A stretch of 64,000 bases of DNA from Tautonia rosea. Lineage in GTDB: Bacteria > Planctomycetota > Planctomycetia > Isosphaerales > Isosphaeraceae. Under the pieces are notes generated by a model, which was not told the DNA's origin, ran no database searches, and was given only the letters and a program-made list of their open reading frames with translations. Of this stretch, positions 18,046 to 25,270 are shown piece after piece (the first letter of the stretch is position 1; each line of letters starts with the position of its first letter). The stretch is taken from assembly GCF_012958305.1 (NCBI RefSeq), contig NZ_JABBYO010000004.1:248001-312000 (forward strand), given 5' to 3'. The translations under genes were made by a program, and so were the position numbers.

Positions 18046-18464
18046 GTGAGATCCGACCCCGAACACACCGCCGATGGCGTGTGATGCCGGGGAGTTGGTC
18101 TTGCGAGGCGTCGTCTACTCCTCACGTGTGTTCTCTGGTTGCACCGTCAGTATGATTGCGCTTTGCGATCGATCCGAGGTCGAGTCCACTGTTTGCGCTT
18201 CGGATCAATGTCCTGGCAAGAGCAGCCGATCGCTCATCGGACCAATCCCTTCTCCGATCCCATTCGATGCAATGGTGCGAGGAGGTCTTTGGCGAAACTC
18301 CGGGAGAGGCATCTGGGTAATCCTCCTGGTGTCAGTGATTCCCTTTGTGGTTCGGCTCGGATTCCGATCGGATGGTCCCCGGCAAGGAGCCGACCGTCTC
18401 GCTTGGAAGCGGTTCCTAAAGGTGTTCTTCCGTCCCTTCCCCGCACGATTTCGAGGAGAGCGAC
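18046..18464. other. Intergenic region
   Basis: A 419-base gap between the histidine kinase and the redoxin fusion gene, both on the plus strand. I find no plausible gene, strong hairpin or clear promoter. The last bases contain the GAGGAGAG ribosome binding site for the GTG start at 18465. Confidence 0.4.
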
Positions 18465-20438
18465 GTGAGTCTGCGAGTGCTTCGATGGTCTCTGGTGATC
18501 CTGATGGTCGGCCCGGTACTGACACCGGCCGCACTCGCCGCCGAGGAAGTCCTCGGGCGAGGCGTCGGTGATCGCGTCCCCAATTTCACCCTCCCCGACG
18601 CCCGGACTGGCGATCCCGTGTCGCTGTACGACTTCCGCGGCAAGAAGGCCGCCGTGCTCATCTTCACCGGCATCGACTGCCCGATCGGCGATCTCTACAT
18701 GCCTCGACTGGTGGCCCTGGCCGAGCGCTATGAGCCAAAGGAGGTCGTCTTCCTGGCGATCAACTCCAACCGCAGCCAGTCGATCGGCGAGATCGTGGCC
18801 CAGTCCGACGAGTTCGGCCTCCCTTTCCCCACCCTGAAGGACGAGGGGAACCTCGTTGCCGACCAGCTTCTGGCCGAACGGACCTGTGAAGTGCTCGTCC
18901 TCGACGAGAAGGCCATGCTTCGCTACCGAGGAGCGATCGACGACCAGTACGGCCTCGGCTTCGCCCGCGACGAACCAACCCGCGCCTACCTGGCCGACGC
19001 CATCGATGCCGTGCTCGACGGCCGACGCCCGGACAGCTCGGCCACCTCGGTCGTCGGTTGCCCGATCGAGCGCGAAGAGGTCCGTGAACAGGTCACCGAC
19101 CTGATGAGCCTCGACATCGCCGACCGCGTCACCCGCCTCGTCGCCGCCGCCGACCGCGTTCGGCCCCCTTCGGCCGACCTCGAAGCCGCCTGGGCCGAGG
19201 TCGCCCCCAACGCCGACGCCCTCATCGATGAGGTCGGCCCCGTCACCTACAGCAAGCACGTCGCCCCGATCATCCAGGCGAAATGCGAAGCCTGCCACCG
19301 CCCTGGAGAGGTCGGACCCTTCTCCTTGACGACCTTTGAGGAAGTCGCCCGCCGGACCAACGGCATCCAGGAAGTCGTTGACCTCCGCCGGATGCCCCCC
19401 TGGCATGCCGACCCTCGCTTCCCCGTGGACGGCCACTTCGCTAACGACCGCAGCCTGACCCCCGAAGAACGAGCCACGGTCCTCGCCTGGATCGAGCAAG
19501 GGGCCCCCGAGGGGGACCCGAGCGACCTGCCCCCGCCCGCCGAATGGCCCGACGGCTGGGTCATCGGCGAGCCGGACATCGTCATCGAAATGCCCAAACC
19601 CTACACGATTAAGGCCGAAGGGTTCGAGCGCTATCAGCGCTTCCGGGTCCCCTTGAACTTCGAGAAGGACGTCTGGGTCCAGGCCGCCGAGGCCCGGCCG
19701 ACCGATCGCGCGGTTGTCCACCACATCATCGCCTACATCATTCCGCCGAACGGAGATCGCGGAGGCCGCGACCGCATTCACCTCTGCGGTTACGCTCCCG
19801 GCGAGATGCCCTCCCAGTACCCGACCGGCACCGCCAAGCGCATCCCGGCCGGATCGGATCTGCTCTTCGAGCTGCACTATACCCCCATCGGCAAGGTCCG
19901 TATCGACCAGTCGAAGGTTGGCCTCGTGCTGGCCAAGGAGCCGGTCGATCGTGAAGCCGTGACCATCGGCGTGGCCAACCCTCGCTTCGAGATCCCCCCC
20001 GGCGCGGGTCCTGACGCGAAGGAGGAGGCCGGCAACTACCCGGTCCGCTCCCGCTTCATCTTCCCCCGAGATGCCGAGCTGATCGCCTTCATGCCGCACA
20101 TGCACCTGCGCGGCAAGTCGTTCCGCTACTCGGCCACCTATGCCGACGGCACCAGCGAAACCCTGCTCGATGTCCCTGCATACGACTTCAACTGGCAAAG
20201 CTATTACTACTTGGATCGGCCCGTGACCTTCCGCGCCGGCGAGCGGCTCGACTGCCTGGCCCATTTCGACAACTCAACGAACAACCCGGTCAACCCCGAC
20301 CCGACCTCTCCCGTTCGCTGGGGAGATCAAACCTGGGAAGAGATGATGATCGGTTACATCGACGTCGCCTTCCCCCTCTCCCCCGAAGAACGCCCCCAGA
20401 TTGGCGACGTGGCGACCCTCGGCATCTCCGAGGAGTGA
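18465..20438 (+). CDS. Exported redoxin / cytochrome c / copper monooxygenase-like fusion
   Basis: A 657-residue protein with an N-terminal signal peptide (ending near ALAAEE). Residues about 30-190 form a redoxin/AhpC-like thioredoxin fold (NFTLPDARTGDPVSLYDFRGK) in which the active-site turn GIDCPIGDLY has one cysteine, not the CxxC pair. At about residue 272 a CEACH heme c motif begins a short cytochrome-like domain with an MPPWHADP ligand region. The C-terminal 280 residues match copper type II ascorbate-dependent monooxygenase-like modules: VVHHIIAYI, ELHYTP and MPHMHLRGKSF carry the histidines. Such three-part proteins occur in planctomycetes and their reaction is unknown. The GTG start has a GAGGAGAG site. 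Confidence 0.85.
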   Translation: MSLRVLRWSLVILMVGPVLTPAALAAEEVLGRGVGDRVPNFTLPDARTGDPVSLYDFRGKKAAVLIFTGIDCPIGDLYMPRLVALAERYEPKEVVFLAINSNRSQSIGEIVAQSDEFGLPFPTLKDEGNLVADQLLAERTCEVLVLDEKAMLRYRGAIDDQYGLGFARDEPTRAYLADAIDAVLDGRRPDSSATSVVGCPIEREEVREQVTDLMSLDIADRVTRLVAAADRVRPPSADLEAAWAEVAPNADALIDEVGPVTYSKHVAPIIQAKCEACHRPGEVGPFSLTTFEEVARRTNGIQEVVDLRRMPPWHADPRFPVDGHFANDRSLTPEERATVLAWIEQGAPEGDPSDLPPPAEWPDGWVIGEPDIVIEMPKPYTIKAEGFERYQRFRVPLNFEKDVWVQAAEARPTDRAVVHHIIAYIIPPNGDRGGRDRIHLCGYAPGEMPSQYPTGTAKRIPAGSDLLFELHYTPIGKVRIDQSKVGLVLAKEPVDREAVTIGVANPRFEIPPGAGPDAKEEAGNYPVRSRFIFPRDAELIAFMPHMHLRGKSFRYSATYADGTSETLLDVPAYDFNWQSYYYLDRPVTFRAGERLDCLAHFDNSTNNPVNPDPTSPVRWGDQTWEEMMIGYIDVAFPLSPEERPQIGDVATLGISEE

Positions 20439-20471
20439 CCTGCCGCTTCCGTTCGCGTCGTATCGTCCTGG

Positions 20472-20516
20472 ACGACCGGCCGGGCCTTTGCCTTTGCAAC
20501 GGCCCGAGCCGGTCGT
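20472..20516 (+). terminator. Hairpin terminator after the redoxin fusion gene
   Basis: Bases 20472-20486 pair with 20501-20516 through 9 + 6 base pairs with a single bulged A and a 14-base loop. It starts 33 bases after the stop at 20438. A run of Ts is not present, so it is a strong structural but not a textbook terminator. Confidence 0.65.
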
Positions 20517-20603
20517 CTTGCGTTGCCCCCCCGCCGCTCGGGTCGTAGGATTGAGGATCAAGGGAACTCCCAAGGCCCGACCGAACCGGAGGCACGCTCT
20601 CCC

Positions 20604-21065
20604 ATGTCCACGGCGACCCCGGCCCACCTGTCCGCGCTCTACGAGCAAGACGAAACCGCCTGGCTCGACGCCAACGCCGCCTTGATCCGTGAGGGGAAGC
20701 TCGACGAGGTCGATTTCGCCCACCTGGCGGAGTTTCTTGAAGACATGGCCAAACGAGACCGCCGCGAGGTCAAAACCCGGCTGACCGTTCTCATGGCGCA
20801 CCTCCTGAAATGGCAATTCCAACCTCAGAAGCGATCGAGAAGCTGGCTGGTCACTCTTTACCACCAGCGCGATGAACTTTCCGATCTCATCGAACACGGC
20901 GTTCTCCGGAATCACGCCCTCGACGTCCTTGACATTGCGTATTCCCGAGCCGTGATTCAAGCCGCCGCAGAAACGGAACTCCCCGAATCCGCGTTTCCCA
21001 CCTCCTGCCCGTACTCGATCGACGCCCTCTTGACCGTTTCGGAATCGGCGGACGATCTCCCATGA
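20604..21065 (+). CDS. DUF29 family protein
   Basis: A 153-residue protein matching DUF29: LYEQDETAWLDANAALIREG near the N-terminus, the central DFAHLAEFLEDMAKRDRREVKTRL block, then LLKWQFQPQKRSRSW and an aromatic/basic segment. DUF29 proteins are small, mainly helical and of unknown function; they are abundant in cyanobacteria and planctomycetes. The ATG at 20604 is the first methionine before the conserved region. It stands alone between the terminator of the redoxin gene and a secreted-protein gene on the same strand. Confidence 0.85.
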   Translation: MSTATPAHLSALYEQDETAWLDANAALIREGKLDEVDFAHLAEFLEDMAKRDRREVKTRLTVLMAHLLKWQFQPQKRSRSWLVTLYHQRDELSDLIEHGVLRNHALDVLDIAYSRAVIQAAAETELPESAFPTSCPYSIDALLTVSESADDLP

Positions 21066-21195
21066 GGTGCCGGATCAGAAGGACCGTTGCCCCTCAGGCT
21101 CCGCTCGAATCGTAGGCAATCCCCCGTCGTCACAACGAAATCAGATCGTCAGGCTCGCCTCGTCCACGATGCATCCGTATCCGGGAGTCCGATTC

Positions 21196-22221
21196 ATGAG
21201 TGCTCGGATTTTGATGATACTTCTGTTCGTCGTGATGCTCGTTGATCCGTCGAAGGCGGCAAGGCTCCAGGACGATCGATCGTTGGCCCAATCTGAAGGG
21301 GTTGAGCCGTCAGTTCCACCGGCCTTCACGCCCTATGCGTCGCTCCTCGGCCGCTGGAAAGGTCAGGCCGTTCCGGCCGACAACCCCCTGCGCGGCTGGC
21401 GAGAATCGCACGAGTGGTCCTACGCCTTTCAAGGTGGCGAACCGGTTGGCCTGACCCTGACCATTGAGGGGGGCAAGATCCTTGCCTCTGCCCGGATTAC
21501 CTTTGACGAGGCCTCCGAAACCTACCGCCTGGAAGGGACCGACCCCGAGGGGACGCCGGTCGTCTATGTCGGGACCCGGGACGAGAAGACCAACGCCCTG
21601 ACGCTCGACCGCTCCGGCCCCGCCGGCGACGATCGCCTGACGATCCGGCCCAACGCCAACGGAATCCGCTCCGACTTCTGGTTCGACCGCAAGGAGCCCG
21701 GCTCCCCTCAGTTCGCCCGTCTGGTTCGAGCCAACCTCGGAAAGGAAGGAGAGAACTTCGCCGGAGGAGCCGCCGTCAAGGGACCTGAGTGCATCGTTAC
21801 GGGAGGGGCGGCCACCATCACAGTTTCGGCCGGTGGCTCGACCTTCGCCGTCTGCTGCTCCGGATGCCGCGATGAGGTCCTCGCCAACCCCGAGAAGTAC
21901 GCCCGGAAGCTTCGGGCCTCGCTCACCTCCTCGCGGCCGGCCGCCTCCCCTGCTCCGTCGTCGGAGCCGGCCGACACTCCTCAGCCCGACCTTACCGAGA
22001 CCCCTCCGTCGCCGAAGCCGAAGACGGACGATCCCGCTCCCTCCGACGCCGAAACACGCCGGAAAGCGGCCTCGCTCCTTCGGCTTGGCCAGTCGCTCGA
22101 ACGCCAGGGAAAGGCCGACGGCGCCCTGACCTTCTACCGTCGAGTCGTCGACGAAGCCCCCGGCACCCCCGAGGCCGCGACCGCCGCGGCCCGGATCAAG
22201 GCACTCTCGGGTGACGAGTGA
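21196..22221 (+). CDS. Secreted protein with TRASH/YHS-like cysteine motif and TPR-like tail
   Basis: A protein of 341 residues. The signal peptide covers about residues 1-22 (MSARILMILLFVVML). Residues about 40-180 form a beta-rich domain (YASLLGRWKGQ, TLTIEGGKIL, LTIRPNANG) without a clear family. A short cysteine module follows, GPECIVTGG then FAVCCSGCRDEVLANPEKYARK, which has the spacing of TRASH/YHS metal-binding domains. A Pro/Ser/Thr-rich linker then leads to a C-terminal TPR-like pair. The ATG at 21196 (GGGAG about ten bases upstream) is chosen because the signal peptide begins there; an ATG at 21169 is possible. A periplasmic metal-related role is inferred from the cysteines only. 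Confidence 0.7.
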   Translation: MSARILMILLFVVMLVDPSKAARLQDDRSLAQSEGVEPSVPPAFTPYASLLGRWKGQAVPADNPLRGWRESHEWSYAFQGGEPVGLTLTIEGGKILASARITFDEASETYRLEGTDPEGTPVVYVGTRDEKTNALTLDRSGPAGDDRLTIRPNANGIRSDFWFDRKEPGSPQFARLVRANLGKEGENFAGGAAVKGPECIVTGGAATITVSAGGSTFAVCCSGCRDEVLANPEKYARKLRASLTSSRPAASPAPSSEPADTPQPDLTETPPSPKPKTDDPAPSDAETRRKAASLLRLGQSLERQGKADGALTFYRRVVDEAPGTPEAATAAARIKALSGDE

Positions 22222-22263
22222 GTTCAGTTGCTGAAGGACGCGTTCGAGCCCCGGACGTGCCCT

Positions 22264-23205
22264 TCAACTTTCCTTCTTCGTCCTCGATTTGGGCCTCGGC
22301 TTGGACTTCGACGTCGAGGTGCCCTTCGAAGATCGGGACCGTTGGGTGTTGGGGGGGGAGTCCTCCTCGGCCTTGGCTTCGGCCTGGACTTCGGCTTCAG
22401 CTTCCGCCTCGGCCTGGGCCTTCAGGGCGGCGCGGCGGGCGCGGGCCTTGGCGTGTTCCCGGGCTTCGAGTTCGTCGAGGATCTCCTCGGCCGGGGTGAC
22501 TCGGATGTCGAGGCCGATCCGGGTGGTTCGGATCTTCCAGTCCTCTCGGTTCCAGCCGTCGATGATGCCGGAGGCTTCGAGCCGGTCGAACATCTGCTCG
22601 ACGTAGGCCGGCACGCGGTCTTCGTACTCAGTGACGAGGTCGAGCTTTCGGCCGAAGAGGTTGAGGATACCTCGGAGCGTGGCCGGGCCGTGGCTCTGAA
22701 TCCGCCGTTGGCCTTCGGGGCTGGCCGGGTCGGGGCCGTCGAAGGTCAATTGCATCGACCGCAAGAGCTTGCCGAACTGGCTGAACCAGGACTTGCCGAA
22801 GCCGAAGTACTCCTTGTGGACGATCCGGAGTTCGTCGTCGTGCACGATCGCGGCCTGGTAGACGGCTTCGAGGTAGTTCTCGCCGTAGTCGGTCTGGAAG
22901 GCGATGTTGACCCCCTTGGCCAGGTGCTGCAAGGCGGCGGGAAGTCCGACGGTTCGGGGATCGACGCTCATCCCCACGTCGCGTAGCCCCCCAGCCTTGC
23001 GGGCGGTGATCGTTCCCCCTCCCGCTTCGGCCGACGCGGCGATGGCGACATTGACCTCGTCGTTGTCTCGGGGGGCGTTGACCGGCGGCGTCGGCGCCAT
23101 GTCGGTTCGGGACCGCCGCGCTGTTCGGGCCGCGGCGGCCCCGGACGAAGGATCGGCTGTGGGGGGGCTGTCGGTTGCGGGATCGTTCGATCGAGTGCGG
23201 GCCAT
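22264..23205 (-). CDS. Hypothetical protein with charged repetitive tail
   Basis: A 313-residue protein whose family I do not recognise. The first 50 residues are low-complexity (Ser, Ala, Arg, Pro). The middle, about residues 75-245, looks like a folded alpha/beta domain with conserved-looking aromatic blocks (YGENYLEAVYQAAIVHDDEL, EYFGFGKSWFSQFGKLLR, LNLFGRKLDLVTEYEDRVPAYVEQMFDRLEASG). The C-terminus is a long charged helix with an Ala-Glu repeat (EAEAEAEVQAEAKAEED) and then a Lys/Ser/Arg-rich tail ending KSRTKKES that could bind nucleic acid. It is cytoplasmic by appearance. It is convergent with the TRASH-like gene on its left, with a 42-base gap, and divergent from the metallophosphatase. 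Confidence 0.7.
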   Translation of the reverse strand: MARTRSNDPATDSPPTADPSSGAAAARTARRSRTDMAPTPPVNAPRDNDEVNVAIAASAEAGGGTITARKAGGLRDVGMSVDPRTVGLPAALQHLAKGVNIAFQTDYGENYLEAVYQAAIVHDDELRIVHKEYFGFGKSWFSQFGKLLRSMQLTFDGPDPASPEGQRRIQSHGPATLRGILNLFGRKLDLVTEYEDRVPAYVEQMFDRLEASGIIDGWNREDWKIRTTRIGLDIRVTPAEEILDELEAREHAKARARRAALKAQAEAEAEAEVQAEAKAEEDSPPNTQRSRSSKGTSTSKSKPRPKSRTKKES

Positions 23206-23396
23206 CGGTCCGGCTCCGGTCAGCGGGGGGCGGTTTGGTCCGAGAGCGTCCCCATGACGCTCGGAGGTGATTGTCCTAGGCTATGAGAACGGTGAGAGGC
23301 ATTCCAGGGTGCCCCCGGTGTCACCATCGAGATGGTTGGCCCGTATGAAGAATGAGAGTCGATTGCGATCGCCGCCAGGGACGTGCCAGCCTTGAG

Positions 23397-24104
23397 ATGA
23401 CCATGCCCGGACGCCTTCTCGCTCTCGGAGACATTCACGGCTACCCGGCCCCGCTCGACGCCCTGGTCGAGGCCGCTCAGATTGGGCCGGACGATACCCT
23501 GGTGACCCTCGGCGATTATGTCGACCGAGGACCCAACAGCCGCCGGGTCATCGACCGCCTGATCGCCCTCGAATCCCGCTGCCGGCTCGTGGCCCTGCGC
23601 GGCAACCACGACCTCATGTTCACCGAGGCGCTGAACATCCTCGACGAAGATTCGACGCGGTTCGCCGAGTTCTGGAATGAGCCCTTGTTGCGGATCTGGG
23701 CCCAGTGTGGAGGGTTCGATACGATCGAGTCGTACGGGTCGCTGGAGGAGGTCCCGCCGGAACACCGCGCGTTTCTCGACCGGCTGGTCAACTGGCACGA
23801 GACGGACAACCTGCTGTTCATGCATGCCAACTACGACCCGCTGTTGCCGATGGCCAGCCAGCCCTCAGACCTGCTCTACTGGACCTCGCTGCACCACTCG
23901 GTCCCCGACCGGCACCACTCGGGAAAGACGGCGATCGTGGGCCACTCCTCACAGAAGGACGGCGAGGTGCTCGACCTGGGCCATGTGATTTGCATCGATA
24001 CCTACTGTTATGGCGGGGGATGGCTGACCTTGATGGATCTGCACTCCGGCCAGCTCTGGCAGGCCGACCGCCGGGGACAGCTGCGGACCGTTCCGGCCAC
24101 CTGA
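23397..24104 (+). CDS. Metallophosphoesterase, serine/threonine phosphatase-like
   Basis: A 235-residue protein of the PPP/calcineurin-like family. The metal-binding motifs are all visible: GDIHG near residue 12, GDYVDRG near residue 41, GNHD near residue 73, and a later histidine pair (FMHANYDP and VGHSSQK). This is the set seen in bacterial PrpA/PrpE and ApaH-like enzymes; it may act on phosphoproteins or on dinucleoside polyphosphates. ATG 23397 is used; the ATG two codons later (23403) is equally possible. It stands alone on the plus strand and converges with the SRAP-like gene 31 bases downstream. Confidence 0.9.
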   Translation: MTMPGRLLALGDIHGYPAPLDALVEAAQIGPDDTLVTLGDYVDRGPNSRRVIDRLIALESRCRLVALRGNHDLMFTEALNILDEDSTRFAEFWNEPLLRIWAQCGGFDTIESYGSLEEVPPEHRAFLDRLVNWHETDNLLFMHANYDPLLPMASQPSDLLYWTSLHHSVPDRHHSGKTAIVGHSSQKDGEVLDLGHVICIDTYCYGGGWLTLMDLHSGQLWQADRRGQLRTVPAT

Positions 24105-24135
24105 GCGGGGTGAGGCGAGGTGGATCGGCATCTGC

Positions 24136-24603
24136 TTAAATGTGCTCGCCGATGAGCACGGGCATGCGCTGGCTGCGGGTCATGATGTGGTAGTAGTGGG
24201 TGGCCGGCTCGCAGATCATGTAGGCCACGGCGAACCCGCGCTCGTCGGGGACGAGGATGCCGCGGACCCCCTGGCGGATGCGGAACCAGACCCCCTGCTC
24301 CAGGCCGAGCGTGGCGGGGATGTCCACCAGCACCGGCTCGACGTGCCGCCAGCCGCCCGACTCGACCGTCTCCCGCCAGGTCCAGCCGGTTCGGGGGAGG
24401 AAGCGGCTCCGCCCTCGGGCGTTACCCCAGCGGACAATCTGCAGGCGGCCATCGCGCCAGATGGGCAAGCGGGGATCGCGGTCGCGGAAGAGGAACTGGA
24501 CCTCACGCTCCCCCCCACGTTCATGGGCTCGACGCTCCAGCCGATGCCGCCCGATCAAGTCCGTGGGCAGTTCGCTCCATGCCAGGGCAATCCCGACACA
24601 CAT
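24136..24603 (-). CDS. Divergent SRAP-like (YedK/HMCES-type) protein
   Basis: A protein of 155 residues. The sequence order resembles SRAP domains: Met-Cys at the N-terminus (MCVGIA, where SRAP proteins have MCGRF), a WG motif after a strand (IVRWGNA), a glutamate-containing GLEQGVWFRI segment and the terminal block RSQRMPVLIG, comparable to I-H-x-R-M-P-V-I-L. SRAP proteins use Cys2 to crosslink abasic sites in single-stranded DNA. Here the histidine of the H-x-R-M-P motif is replaced and the protein stops right after that block, about 60 residues shorter than YedK. The assignment is from motif order, not overall similarity. The ATG at 24603 places the cysteine at position 2. Confidence 0.5.
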   Translation of the reverse strand: MCVGIALAWSELPTDLIGRHRLERRAHERGGEREVQFLFRDRDPRLPIWRDGRLQIVRWGNARGRSRFLPRTGWTWRETVESGGWRHVEPVLVDIPATLGLEQGVWFRIRQGVRGILVPDERGFAVAYMICEPATHYYHIMTRSQRMPVLIGEHI

Positions 24604-24734
24604 CGCCAGTGACGAGGGTCCTCGCGGAGTCCTTCCGGGCGGCCCACATCCACCGGCGGTGCGGGGCCGATCCAATCGACCCCGTGATGATCGCATGAAC
24701 AGGAGGGCGTGTCCAGGGGGTTCCGCCGAATCGC

Positions 24735-25130
24735 TCAGCGGCCGGCCTCCTCGATCACCTCCTCCGAAACGTAGATCGGCGCATCGACGGTCACGGCCAC
24801 GGCGATCGCGTCGCTCGGCCGGCTATCGACCTCGATCAGCTCTCCTTCGTGGCGGATGCGAAGCTGGGCGAAGTAGGTGTGATCGCGAAGATCGTTGATA
24901 TAAATATCCTGGATCTCGCCCCCCAGTTGCTCGACCGCCTTGGCCAGGAGGTCGTGGGTCAAGGGGCGAGGGGGAACGATTCCCCGGACGCGGCGGTCGA
25001 TGCTCGTCGCCTCAAAGATGCCGATGACGATCGGAAAGGTCCGATCGCCGCCGACCTCCTTGAGGTAGATGATCTGCTGCTCGCCGGTTTCGCTGATGAT
25101 GATGCGCGACAGCGCCATCTGAACGGCCAC
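24735..25130 (-). CDS. Bifunctional nuclease (BFN) domain protein
   Basis: A protein of 131 residues covering the BFN (DUF151) domain: the LSRIIISETGEQQIIYLKE start, FPIVIGIFEATSIDRR, LTHDLL, EIQDIYINDLRDHTYFAQL and the acidic VDSRPSDAIAVAV motif. Plant and bacterial members have reported RNase/DNase activity; the physiological role in bacteria is uncertain. The family N-terminus usually reads M-x-V-Q-M, which suggests translation from the GTG at 25130; the ATG four codons later at 25118 is the alternative. It lies about 140 bases downstream of valS on the same strand. Confidence 0.85.
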   Translation of the reverse strand: MAVQMALSRIIISETGEQQIIYLKEVGGDRTFPIVIGIFEATSIDRRVRGIVPPRPLTHDLLAKAVEQLGGEIQDIYINDLRDHTYFAQLRIRHEGELIEVDSRPSDAIAVAVTVDAPIYVSEEVIEEAGR

Positions 25131-25270
25131 GGCAAATGCCCCGTTTGGCCTGTGCGGGTGGGTTGGGTCAACGTCGGACCCTGACCGCCGCGTGTCCCAA
25201 TCCGTTCCAGGTCGATGATACGGGCGCTCCCCGCGCCGGTCAACGAGGAGGCTCGCGGAGCTGTCGGCGA

